Assembly: GCA_963701675.1 (NCBI GenBank)
Contig: OY969623.1
Span: 868,001 to 932,000, forward strand
Reading direction: 5' to 3'
Length of the DNA stretch: 64,000 nucleotides
Origin: G963701675 sp963701675
GTDB taxonomy: Bacteria; Planctomycetota; Planctomycetia; Gemmatales; Gemmataceae
Positions 34,843-42,828 of this stretch are shown in pieces. The notes under the pieces were generated by a model, which was given only the letters and a program-made list of their open reading frames with translations, made no database searches and was not told the DNA's origin. How positions within the stretch are numbered: position 1 is the stretch's first letter; every line of letters begins with the position of its first letter. The position numbers and the translations under genes are program-made.

Positions 34843-35394
34843 GTGTCGATGAAGTTCCGGTCGCGTCGGACCGAAGTTCGGCATGCCGACTTCGAGGCGC
34901 TCTACCAACGTCATGCGCGCGAAGTTTGGGCGTTGGCGTATGCGCGGTGGTTGAACTCCGACGTAGCCATGGACATTGCGCAGGAAACGTTCCTGCGCTT
35001 ATGGAAACAGTGGGAGCAGGGCGAGACAATCATAAATCCTAGGGCGTGGCTGCTTCGCGTTGCTCGAAACCTCGCTGAAGATCACGCGAAGAGTGCGTTC
35101 CGCAGGAATGGCACACAGCCGCCGCAGACAATGAACGGCGTGAGTTCGCCCGCACTCTTGCCGATTGAAGTCCTGGAGCGTGAGGAGACTTTCGCCGAGT
35201 TACGGCATGTGCTTTCGGAGCTTCCGGACACGGACCGGGAAATCCTGACCCTTCGCTACGCCCTGGAATACGAAACGAATCAAATTGCCGACGCGTTGGC
35301 GATCAACCCAACCGCCGTGCACATGCGGCTAAGCCGGGCTCGGCAACGTGTCGCCGACCGGTTAAGTCAACGGGGAGTGAAGCCAGTTCAATGA
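34843..35394 (+). CDS. ECF-type RNA polymerase sigma factor
   Basis: Region 2 appears as FEALYQRHAREVWALAYARW with DIAQETFLRLWKQWEQ, and region 4 as LPDTDREILTLRYALEYETN and QIADALAINPTAVHMRLSRARQRV. The 183-residue length is standard. GTG 34843 is chosen because GGAGG (34831-34835) lies seven bases upstream; ATG 34849 would be 13 bases away. Its stop overlaps the start of a small single-pass membrane protein (ATGA), the usual layout of a sigma/anti-sigma pair. Target promoters are not evident. Unlike the sigma at 20.2 kb, it is not followed by a kinase. Confidence 0.88.
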   Translation: MSMKFRSRRTEVRHADFEALYQRHAREVWALAYARWLNSDVAMDIAQETFLRLWKQWEQGETIINPRAWLLRVARNLAEDHAKSAFRRNGTQPPQTMNGVSSPALLPIEVLEREETFAELRHVLSELPDTDREILTLRYALEYETNQIADALAINPTAVHMRLSRARQRVADRLSQRGVKPVQ

Positions 35395-35777
35395 ATACCA
35401 ATCGTCCTTTGTCATTTATCCGCTCATCGGAAGATGCATCGCACGTTGACCAGTTGCTCGCCGATTTCTTCCAGTCAGATGTGCCCAAGGTTATGCCGGC
35501 GCCGTGCGCCCAGGCAGACATGGCAACCGACGCGATGCGGCCAATTTGGCGGTGTCGATGGGCGCTTGCCGCATCGCTGGCGCTGTTGATTGGCGCTTAC
35601 ACCATTGCAAATCACATTTCGTCACCGGAACAACCAGCCAGGTCAAATCCGGTTCGATCCGGTGTCGACGTGGCGAACCCACCTCACCGGCCTTTGCGGC
35701 CCACCACACGCCTCCGCGAGCCTGGTACTCCAAGTGAGAACCGCGTAAAGCCGACTTCATCGCGCTCACTGCCGTAG
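35391..35777 (+). CDS. Single-pass membrane protein, candidate anti-sigma factor
   Basis: The start overlaps the sigma stop by four bases (ATGA), implying coupled translation. The 128-residue protein has a cytoplasmic N-terminal half (SEDASHVDQLLADFFQSDVP), a transmembrane helix at about residues 55-74 (CRWALAASLALLIGAYTIA), and a short Pro/Arg-rich outer tail. This is the size and topology of small anti-sigma factors, though no zinc-binding HxxxCxxC motif is visible. Anti-sigma function is inferred from position. The gene is followed by a 390-base gap. Confidence 0.6.
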   Translation: MNTNRPLSFIRSSEDASHVDQLLADFFQSDVPKVMPAPCAQADMATDAMRPIWRCRWALAASLALLIGAYTIANHISSPEQPARSNPVRSGVDVANPPHRPLRPTTRLREPGTPSENRVKPTSSRSLP

Positions 35778-36165
35778 GAAAACTACAGAGACATGAGATC
35801 CGTGTTAGCGATCTTCGACCATACTCTGACGGCGAGAATTGCCAGAATTCCGTGTCCCAATTCCGTTCTTTTCGACATAAATGAGTTGACAAGTGGCTTG
35901 TGTCGGTTTTAATTTGGAGCTTGGTGTCGCGGTGACGAAATAGGCGTCGCACACCAACGGCAGGCTAGTGAGGCAGAGAGAGGCGCCGTCCGGATTCTTC
36001 GTACTCGTTTGGGTTGATCGATTTATACGCTCCGGCGGCCCAAGGATGGCCGGTTTCCACTACTCATATCCGGTTCTCCTCTGACCAACACTCCGAGCCT
36101 TCACCGCTGGCGGCGACAACGGGGGATCCTGAGCGACCCGGGGCACCGAGCGGAGATCAAAGGAC
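35778..36165. other. Intergenic region before the receiver-tailed surface protein
   Basis: About 388 bases. TTGACA (35886-35891), a 17-base spacer and TTAATT (35909-35914) form a promoter about 250 bases before the next start, leaving a long possible leader. No hairpin-rich riboswitch-like structure, ORF or repeat was recognised within it. Confidence 0.4.
35886..35914 (+). promoter_or_regulatory. Candidate promoter
   Basis: Consensus TTGACA, 17-base spacer and TTAATT in the gap upstream of the receiver-tailed surface protein. The -35 is perfect, the -10 is moderate. Use of this promoter would give a leader of roughly 245 bases. Confidence 0.4.
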
Positions 36166-37701
36166 ATGAACTTCCTACCGCGCCTCCGGCGTGGACGGAT
36201 CGCCAAGCGATCCCGGCATGCGCCACGCTTCTCACCGCACCGATTGAGCTTCGACTGGCTGGAAAATCGTTGCCTGCTGTCTTCGGGTTTTGACCCGGCC
36301 GGTGTCGTGCGTGCCGACTCACTTCGCTCACCGCTCCTTGATCAAGACGCGAAACGCCAAATCGCCATTCGCCGCTTCAGCGCTGATTTCGCGGTGGTGC
36401 AACACTCCAGCGACCCGGCGCACGACGACAGGCTTCGGATTGTTTACCCGGACAGAGCACTACAGCGCCCATTGGAAAACGAGCATGAACGTCCAAACTC
36501 GGATAGGATTCTCGGCCGCAGCGCCATACGACCCGGGGACGAAAATCCAGCTCGTCGGCCCGGCGACGAGAATTCAGAGTTTTTTGCCGATACCAAGCGG
36601 CGTGTTGATGGGTTAGATGGTGACGGCGCCGATGGCGACGAGCCGGCAAACGAGCGCACCGTGAGCGAATCGGCGAGAGAAAATATACGCCCGACCGACG
36701 AAGAAACACTGGCCCGGCCGCCCAAACCGCCATCGTGGCGGCCTGATCTTCCGGAAGCCGGGGCGCCGAGCTGGAACCGAGTGCGGTTCGACGAGCCGCA
36801 GCGGCTTGAGTCGAGTCATCGCGTCCGAAACCAAGAGGGCGATGCGGCGGCCGATGATGATTCGGATTCGGCCTTGTCGATGGCGGACGTGACCGCGTTC
36901 CACATCGCGGAAACAGCCAGTTTTGATACTGGCTTGGCATCCATCGATTCGGACTTACTGGCGAGTGTGATGGAAGCGGCGGCCGGAGACGCTGACCAGT
37001 CGCCATCGCCGCACATGGTCTACGCCCTTGCAGGCTCGCATAGCCAGGCGCCGATGGATTTCGTTGCCATCGACCGCCTATTCGCGGCGAATAGTGCGGA
37101 GCTAGGGGAAATCGTCAACGGTAAGGAATATTCGGACGCGTTAACGTTAACTGAATTGGCTGAGACGGCGCCCGACCGGGATTGCCGAGTGAGTATGGGA
37201 GCGGCGGCTGCGGCCGTACTGGTTGCGACGCGAGTCGAATCTCGGAGCAACCGTTCGCAGGAAAAGAAAAAATCCCGCGGCTTTGGATGGGTCGGCGCGC
37301 TTGCCCAATTGATCGTGACGCGACGGTTCATCACGCCGCGACGTCCGACAATCATGTTGGCAATGCGAGAAGATGCAGTGCGAGAAAGATTTGCGGGCAT
37401 CCTGCGTGACGATGGCTATGATGTGATTGATTTCGGCACCCTCGGCGAGGCCGTCAAACACGTCATAGCAGATTGGATCACGCTGGACGGCGCCGTCATG
37501 GATGCAGAACTCGATTTTTCGGGGATTCATCTCTTCACCCGAATTCGACAGAAGTATCCGAAATTGCCTGTCGTGGTGTGCGGCGAACCGGCGGATCAAG
37601 CAGACATGACCCAATACCGTCGTATGGGCGCCCGGCGCTGCTTGTTGAAGCCCGTTGAGCCGAGCGAATTGCTAGCGACCGTCAACGCCCTAGTGTGGTA
37701 A
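36166..37701 (+). CDS. Surface-type protein with N-terminal LENRCLL motif and C-terminal receiver-like domain
   Basis: A basic N-terminus leads to RLSFDWLENRCLLSSGF (residues 27-43), the export-associated motif of planctomycete secreted proteins. Residues 50-335 are polar, acidic and low in recognisable folds. A short hydrophobic stretch VSMGAAAAAVLVAT (near 341-354) followed by basic residues (SRSNRSQEKKKSR) could be a membrane anchor. From about residue 393 a response-regulator receiver fold is evident: PTIMLAMREDAVRERFAGIL, the phospho-acceptor candidate Asp in VMDAELDFSGIHLF (about 445), LPVVVCGEP, and the conserved Lys in CLLKPVEPSEL. The usual acidic pair after strand 1 is replaced (MR), so phosphorylation is doubtful. 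The combination of an exported motif and a receiver in one chain is unusual. The sigma-54 activator follows 88 bases downstream. Confidence 0.72.
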   Translation: MNFLPRLRRGRIAKRSRHAPRFSPHRLSFDWLENRCLLSSGFDPAGVVRADSLRSPLLDQDAKRQIAIRRFSADFAVVQHSSDPAHDDRLRIVYPDRALQRPLENEHERPNSDRILGRSAIRPGDENPARRPGDENSEFFADTKRRVDGLDGDGADGDEPANERTVSESARENIRPTDEETLARPPKPPSWRPDLPEAGAPSWNRVRFDEPQRLESSHRVRNQEGDAAADDDSDSALSMADVTAFHIAETASFDTGLASIDSDLLASVMEAAAGDADQSPSPHMVYALAGSHSQAPMDFVAIDRLFAANSAELGEIVNGKEYSDALTLTELAETAPDRDCRVSMGAAAAAVLVATRVESRSNRSQEKKKSRGFGWVGALAQLIVTRRFITPRRPTIMLAMREDAVRERFAGILRDDGYDVIDFGTLGEAVKHVIADWITLDGAVMDAELDFSGIHLFTRIRQKYPKLPVVVCGEPADQADMTQYRRMGARRCLLKPVEPSELLATVNALVW

Positions 37702-37788
37702 GCAACGCAATTGCCGTCGATTTTGCATCGTGATGTCGGCATGCGATGATTGTCCGTCAACGAACAGGGAACAGAGGAGGAGCGAGGT

Positions 37789-39198
37789 ATGTCATCCGTC
37801 CGTCTAGCGTTGGCCTGCGAGGATTCCGGTTTCGCGGAAGTCTTGCGCGGCCACCTAAGTCAGTTCGTCGATCCGCCACCCGGCGCACTATCATTTGAGG
37901 CGGTCTTACAAGAGCTTGGACCGAACGACGACGTGCTGGTGGTGGCGGTCACGAGCCGGGGCCGCGACGGTTTGGCCGTCCGTCGGTTGCTCCAAGAGAT
38001 AGCTCTGCGCCGCCTTCCCACTCGCGTGCTCATCGTCACGACCGCTGAGGCCGAAGGACGCGACGGATGGAATGACTTTCCTAATCAGCTTCTCGGTCGG
38101 TACGCGTGGCCCGAAGAAGTCTCTCCGTTGAGCTACCGACTTCGTGCCCTTGGTTCGCTTCGCTCGGCGACGCCGACGACGTCAAACGATCCCGAAGCGA
38201 TGATCTCCCGCCGCCTCGCCGCACAGACACCGTCCCTGCTCCCGCTGGCGAAATCAATGGCCATCGCCGCGGCGCACGACGTGACCATATTACTCACCGG
38301 CGAAACGGGTACCGGCAAGACATTCCTGGCCCAAATGATTCACGATTGCTCGCCCCGCAAACGAAACGGATTCATGGCGGTGCCGTGCGGCGCCCTGGCC
38401 AGCAACCTAATAGAGAGCGAGTTCTTCGGACACGTCCGAGGCGCCTTCACCGGCGCGGATCGCGCCAAGGAAGGACGATTTCGGGCGATCGGTGAAGGTA
38501 CATTACTCCTGGACGAAATTGACGCACTAGGCGTCGAACAGCAATCGAACCTCTTGCGCGTGTTGGAAACCGGTGAGTTCGAACCCGTCGGGAGCAATGA
38601 AACGCAGACCTGTAAGGCTCGAATTGTCGCCGCCAGCAACGTCGACTTGGAAGCCGCCGTCTCACACGGCAGATTCCGGCAGGATCTGTTCTATCGGCTC
38701 AACGTCATGTCTTTCCACCTGCCGCCACTGCGAGAGCGAGTACGCGACATCGCACCGCTCGTGCGCGCCACGGCCGCCCGTTTCGCTTTCAAATTCAAGA
38801 AGAACCTCACCGACATCAGCCGAGATTCCATGGCGGTTCTCGAATCGTTCCCGTGGCCTGGAAACATCCGTCAACTGGAAAACGTGGTGCAGCAGTCCGT
38901 ATTGATCTCAACCGGCACATTGCTGGAGATTTCGCACTTACCTATCGCGGTCCAAGAAGCTCACCTAAGCCGCACGTTCCATTCTCGTGGCGTGGTCGGC
39001 TCGTTGACTCAACATCGCGAGGCCCGCGAACGCACGGTCATCGAACAAGCGATCATCACCCACGAATACAGCCGGGCTCGTGCGGCCCACGCACTCGGTA
39101 TCAGCCGCGTAACGCTTTACAAGAAGATGCGGAAGTATGGACTTCTGGACATGCCGCGACATAGCGGCGACGGGCACGTCCTCGGCCTGGATAGCTAG
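37789..39198 (+). CDS. Sigma-54-dependent transcriptional activator with degenerate N-terminal receiver
   Basis: The AAA+ domain is complete: Walker A GETGTGKTF near residue 169, the sigma-54 contact loop GAFTGAD near 217, Walker B TLLLDEIDAL, arginine-finger region RQDLFYRLNV, and PWPGNIRQLENVV. A Fis-type HTH ends the protein (AAHALGISRVTLYKKMRKYG). It should remodel sigma-54 polymerase to open target promoters. The first ~125 residues look like a receiver fold (VRLALACEDSGFAEVL, DDVLVVAVTSRGRDG, TRVLIVTTAE) but the phospho-acceptor Asp position is replaced, so control is probably by protein contact. ATG 37789 has GGAGG at 37776-37780; an upstream TTG is unlikely. Its partner may be the receiver-like tail of the preceding gene. 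Confidence 0.87.
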   Translation: MSSVRLALACEDSGFAEVLRGHLSQFVDPPPGALSFEAVLQELGPNDDVLVVAVTSRGRDGLAVRRLLQEIALRRLPTRVLIVTTAEAEGRDGWNDFPNQLLGRYAWPEEVSPLSYRLRALGSLRSATPTTSNDPEAMISRRLAAQTPSLLPLAKSMAIAAAHDVTILLTGETGTGKTFLAQMIHDCSPRKRNGFMAVPCGALASNLIESEFFGHVRGAFTGADRAKEGRFRAIGEGTLLLDEIDALGVEQQSNLLRVLETGEFEPVGSNETQTCKARIVAASNVDLEAAVSHGRFRQDLFYRLNVMSFHLPPLRERVRDIAPLVRATAARFAFKFKKNLTDISRDSMAVLESFPWPGNIRQLENVVQQSVLISTGTLLEISHLPIAVQEAHLSRTFHSRGVVGSLTQHREARERTVIEQAIITHEYSRARAAHALGISRVTLYKKMRKYGLLDMPRHSGDGHVLGLDS

Positions 39199-39376
39199 AA
39201 CGGGATAGGTCTTTAGTAAGCGCGCCGAATTGCACGGACTTTACCGTCCGCACGGGTGTGATTCGGCGCGCATCGTGCTCCATTTCACTTGCATTCACCG
39301 CAGTTACACGCACAATTCGCTGGCCTGCCCCTGTTCCGCGCTCGGCGTCGGATTCGATGGCGCCATGGAGGGATCG

Positions 39377-40021
39377 ATGTTGCTGCGACGTGCCGCGTTG
39401 ATTGTTGCCATAGTTCTCGCCGCAATTGGCACTGCACACGCCGACGAACCGAACCGCTTGCCGGACGCCGTGCCGAACGTCCTTCCTGCTCCATGCCATG
39501 AACCCTGCGGGCCGCCGTGTGAAAAAACCATCCGGATGCGGAACATTGCCTTAGTGGAAAAACAGAACGCGTGTACGTTGCCGGAACTGCGACTACGTGA
39601 GTATGAGGTGGGTCGAGATAAACGGCGCACCCTCGAGATCACTTACAACGAGACACGCCAATGGTGCACGGAACTCGTTCTAAAGCCACGCGAAATTGAA
39701 CAAGAGGTGTGTTGCACGGAGGTCAAACCGGTCACGACCATCGATCCTTGCACCGGATGCCCGTGCACGACTTATCAGCCTGTTCAGGTAACCAAGCGCG
39801 TCAAAATCACGGTTTATGACGCGGTGCCGGAGCAAAAAGAATACATCGTACGAACTCCGTGCCTCAAACCGGTTGAAGAAGATGTCATTATTAGAAAGCT
39901 CGCCGTGGATGCCGTTACTATCCCGGCCATCGGGAAGCGGCTTGAGGCCATTCCGACCGACTGTGTATTGAAAGTTCCGGTTACGGTCCCGCCTCCGATG
40001 CCTTGCCCGTGCCCCAAGTAA
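39377..40021 (+). CDS. Cys-rich secreted protein of unknown function
   Basis: ATG 39377 has GGAGGG five bases upstream and opens a signal peptide (LLRRAALIVAIVLAAIGTAHA). The mature ~190 residues contain at least twelve Cys in clusters (PCHEPCGPPCEK, VCCTEV, CTGCPCTTY, PMPCPCPK) and repeated 'V...V.E...Y.V.T' strands (VYDAVPEQKEYIVRT, VEEDVIIRKLAVDAV). This pattern recalls the Cys-containing repeat proteins proposed for planctomycete cell walls, but I cannot assign it to a named domain with confidence. The frame is open further upstream to 39230, without signal-like or conserved character. It follows the sigma-54 activator by 178 bases; whether it is a target is unknown. Confidence 0.65.
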   Translation: MLLRRAALIVAIVLAAIGTAHADEPNRLPDAVPNVLPAPCHEPCGPPCEKTIRMRNIALVEKQNACTLPELRLREYEVGRDKRRTLEITYNETRQWCTELVLKPREIEQEVCCTEVKPVTTIDPCTGCPCTTYQPVQVTKRVKITVYDAVPEQKEYIVRTPCLKPVEEDVIIRKLAVDAVTIPAIGKRLEAIPTDCVLKVPVTVPPPMPCPCPK

Positions 40022-40097
40022 GCACCCAGATGCAAGTCTGAGCGATAACGCAATTCATCCTCTCGGCGCCTAGTCCCAACCGCTCACAATTTGCACG

Positions 40098-40143
40098 TTG
40101 ACATTTCTAGTCCATTCGGTCTAATAATATATCGAATAGTCTA
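40098..40143 (+). promoter_or_regulatory. Promoter and palindromic operator of the TetR-exporter operon
   Basis: TTGACA (40098-40103), an 18-base spacer and TAATAA (40122-40127) form a promoter. An inverted repeat TAGTCCATTCG (40108-40118) and CGAATAGTCTA (40133-40143), 9 of 11 matching with a 14-base spacer, straddles the -10. This is the expected layout for autorepression by the TetR protein encoded 30 bases downstream. Confidence 0.55.
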
Positions 40144-40173
40144 TTTCGCCTTCCAGGCCTTGAGAACTCCGCC

Positions 40174-40851
40174 ATGAAAAGCGCCCGGATTGATATCGGA
40201 AGCATTAGGCGCGAACAGGTGATCGACGCCGCCGTGGCGATCATCGCCGAGCAAGGAATCCAGAACCTGTCGCTCTCGGAAATCGAAAAAAAAGCCGGCA
40301 TGAGTCGCGGGCAGCTTACCTACTATTTCCCGTCAAAAGAGGACATACTGGTCGCAGCCTTTGATCGGCTCATCGCGATGCTGAAGGATCGCGCCGATGC
40401 AGGCGCTGACGGGTCGTGTTCGTTCAAGGAAATGCCGCATGGCTGGGACCGTGTGGTCGCATTCTTGACGTGGTTTGTCCTGAACCCGCCCGCGGTGCCG
40501 GAGTTCCATGCGCTTCAGTACACGTTTCTTTCACAGATCAGCCATCGCGAGGATTTTCGAGACCGCCTGGCCAATCTCTACGAGGAATGGCGGCGGCGGA
40601 TGGCGGAGGACTTTGCCGCGGACAACGGGCATGGCAACGGCAAGAAAACGGGTTCCCCGCGGACGCTGGCCACGCTGGTTCAGGCCATCCTGCACGGACT
40701 CGCCATGCAGCGGGCGGCCGATCCAAACGCCTACGACAAGGAGGAGATGCTGGAACTTTGCCTGGAACTTTTGAGTAGCTACTTGAAACGCCGGAACCAG
40801 ACGCCGAGCACGACTCGGACGGGTTCCCGAAACAAGGTGAATCATGGCTAA
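40174..40851 (+). CDS. TetR-family transcriptional regulator
   Basis: The N-terminal DNA-binding helix-turn-helix is clear: VIDAAVAIIAEQGIQNLSLS, EIEKKAGMSRGQLTYYF and SKEDILVAAFDRL (residues about 12-62). The remaining ~160 residues form the variable ligand-binding and dimerisation half. It probably represses its own operon, which continues with a membrane-fusion adaptor, ABC ATPase and two permeases; its stop overlaps the adaptor start by eight bases. A palindrome overlapping the promoter lies just upstream. The inducing ligand is likely a substrate of the exporter, which is not known. Confidence 0.9.
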   Translation: MKSARIDIGSIRREQVIDAAVAIIAEQGIQNLSLSEIEKKAGMSRGQLTYYFPSKEDILVAAFDRLIAMLKDRADAGADGSCSFKEMPHGWDRVVAFLTWFVLNPPAVPEFHALQYTFLSQISHREDFRDRLANLYEEWRRRMAEDFAADNGHGNGKKTGSPRTLATLVQAILHGLAMQRAADPNAYDKEEMLELCLELLSSYLKRRNQTPSTTRTGSRNKVNHG

Positions 40852-42100
40852 TGTAAAAACCCAAACCGCGGTCGCCGACACACGCGAACCGAATACGCTG
40901 GAACGCAATGGAGCGGCGAGTTTGAGCGATCGTGTTCAGTCTTTGCGACTGGACGGCCGTGGTACATCCAATCGCTCCGCGAGCGCTCTCATTCCTTGGG
41001 GATTGAGTGTGATTCTCCTGCTGATGACGGCGGGCTTCGGCTTCCGCACGTACAAACTCAACCCACCGGGAGACGAACCGGCCGCGAACACGAGCGAAAC
41101 GAGAAAACGGGACACGGATTCGGTCCCGGTCAACGTCGCTTCCGGCCAGGTCGCATCGTCAGGCGCCGTGGCGCTTCAGGCGAAGGGATATGTGATTCCA
41201 GCGCATCAAATCCAAGTCAGCCCGAATAAGGTGAGCGGCATTTTGGAGTTCATCAGTCCACGGTTGGAAGAAGGCAATGTTTTCCAGGAAGGCGAAGAAC
41301 TGGCCCGACTGCAAAATGCGGACTTCAAGGCACGCCGTGACAAGGCGCTCACCACGCGCGATGAGGCACGACGGCGCTTGGAAGAATTGAAAAATACCTG
41401 GCCGAAAGAACTCGAGGAAGCCCAGGCCAAAGTCAACGCCATCAAAGCGAAGGCCGAGTATAGCCGGGTCAAACGCCAAATTTCCAATTCCACACGGAAC
41501 GCGACCAGCACGGAAGAACGTGCCGAAGCAGAGGCGCAATATAACCAGGACTTGGCTAACATCACCGCGGCAGAGGCGGCCTATCGAGTCATCAATGCAC
41601 GAGGTGAGGAACAAATCAAGCAAGCCGAGTTTCGTATCGCGCAGACCGATGCCGATCTGACTGAAAACCAGTGGATGCTCGACAACTGCGTCATCCGCGC
41701 TCCCGTGACGGGAACGATCCTCAAGAAGAGTGCGGAACGCGGCAACTTCGTGAATCCATCCGCGCTTTCCGGCGGCGCCGGCGGCATTGCCGTCAGTCTT
41801 TGCGAAATGGCCGACCTGACGGACCTCGAAGTAGATCTCAAGATTCAGGAACGCGACATCGCTAATGTTGTCGTTGGCCAGAGATGTACCGTCATGCCCG
41901 AGGCGTACCAGAACTTTGAGCCGTTTCGCAGGGTTCACCCAAACGGCTACGTGGGAATCGTTTCTCGAATGATGCCGACGGCCGACCGCAGCCAGGGCGC
42001 GATTCCGGTGCGGGTGAAGATCCAAGTCCCCAAGGACGAACAAGGCAAGTATCTTCGGCCGGACATGGGTGTCGTTGTCAACTTCTTGAAGGGCGAGTAA
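40844..42100 (+). CDS. HlyD-type periplasmic adaptor (membrane fusion protein)
   Basis: A cytoplasmic leader of about 45 residues precedes one transmembrane helix (residues 47-67, ALIPWGLSVILLLMTAGFGF). Then follow a biotinyl-lipoyl-like half (AKGYVIPAHQIQVSPNKVSG), a long coiled coil (about 165-275, rich in Ala/Glu/Arg), and the second half with NCVIRAPVTGTILKKSAERG. This is the classic adaptor that links an inner-membrane pump to the outer layer. It overlaps the TetR gene by eight bases and is followed 20 bases later by the ABC ATPase, so it belongs to a DevBCA/MacAB-type export complex. The substrate cannot be read from sequence. Confidence 0.88.
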   Translation: MANVKTQTAVADTREPNTLERNGAASLSDRVQSLRLDGRGTSNRSASALIPWGLSVILLLMTAGFGFRTYKLNPPGDEPAANTSETRKRDTDSVPVNVASGQVASSGAVALQAKGYVIPAHQIQVSPNKVSGILEFISPRLEEGNVFQEGEELARLQNADFKARRDKALTTRDEARRRLEELKNTWPKELEEAQAKVNAIKAKAEYSRVKRQISNSTRNATSTEERAEAEAQYNQDLANITAAEAAYRVINARGEEQIKQAEFRIAQTDADLTENQWMLDNCVIRAPVTGTILKKSAERGNFVNPSALSGGAGGIAVSLCEMADLTDLEVDLKIQERDIANVVVGQRCTVMPEAYQNFEPFRRVHPNGYVGIVSRMMPTADRSQGAIPVRVKIQVPKDEQGKYLRPDMGVVVNFLKGE

Positions 42101-42120
42101 CGGCCATTGGAGCTGCACAT

Positions 42121-42828
42121 ATGCCTGAGCCGATTGTTCGTGTCGAGAATGTTCACAAATACTTCGAGCGCGGCAGCGAGCGCATCGACGTTCTTAACGG
42201 CCTCGACCTTGACGTTCCGGAAGGTGAGTACCTGGCGTTGATGGGTCCGAGCGGATCGGGAAAGACAACGTTACTTAATCTAATTGCCGGGCTCGATAGT
42301 CCGAGTGAAGGCCAAGTCTATGTTCGCGGCGAGGAAATCAGCCGATACAGCGAGTCCCAACTAGCGAAGTGGCGCACCCGCAACGTCGGTTTCGTGTTTC
42401 AGTTCTACCATCTATTGCCGGTGTTGACGGCGTATGAAAACATCGAGTTGCCGTTGCTGCTCCTGCCCCTGTCCGCGGCCGATCGTAAACGCCAGGTGAT
42501 GACGGCGCTCGACTTGGTTGGCCTTACCAATCGTCAGAATCACCGCCCGGGCCAGCTTTCCGGCGGGCAGCAACAGCGCGTCGGCATCGCCCGTGCCGTC
42601 GTTACTGATCCGACGCTACTCGTCGCCGACGAACCGACAGGGGATTTGGATGCCAAGTCGGCACACGAGATCCTCGATCTTTTGGTCGAACTTAAGAAGA
42701 GCCTTCGAAAAACGATCATCATGGTCACCCACGATCCACGTGCGGCGGAACGCGCCGAGCGCGTGCTGCATTTGGAGAAAGGTCAACTCGTCCGGGACAC
42801 AGCAGCAAAGGTGAGCGCCAGTGCCTAG
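42121..42828 (+). CDS. ABC transporter ATP-binding protein (LolD/MacB/DevA type)
   Basis: All nucleotide-binding motifs are present: Walker A GPSGSGKTTLLN (about residue 41), Q-loop FVFQFYHLLPVL, signature LSGGQQQRVGIARA, Walker B LLVADEPTGDLD, and the switch His in IMVTHDPR. The FQFYHLLP(V)LTAYENIELP segment is typical of the lipoprotein/macrolide export branch, which uses FtsX-like permeases, as found in the next two genes. Length 235 residues is standard. The stop overlaps the first permease start by eight bases. Confidence 0.93.
   Translation: MPEPIVRVENVHKYFERGSERIDVLNGLDLDVPEGEYLALMGPSGSGKTTLLNLIAGLDSPSEGQVYVRGEEISRYSESQLAKWRTRNVGFVFQFYHLLPVLTAYENIELPLLLLPLSAADRKRQVMTALDLVGLTNRQNHRPGQLSGGQQQRVGIARAVVTDPTLLVADEPTGDLDAKSAHEILDLLVELKKSLRKTIIMVTHDPRAAERAERVLHLEKGQLVRDTAAKVSASA

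Noticed and set aside
35778..36165. Riboswitch or small RNA in the long leader before the receiver-tailed gene
   Set aside because: Only short, weak inverted repeats are visible and no known aptamer core was recognised; evidence is insufficient.
41159..42118. A 319-codon open frame on the minus strand inside the HlyD adaptor
   Set aside because: The adaptor has a transmembrane helix, lipoyl-like halves and coiled coil; the antisense product has no recognisable feature.
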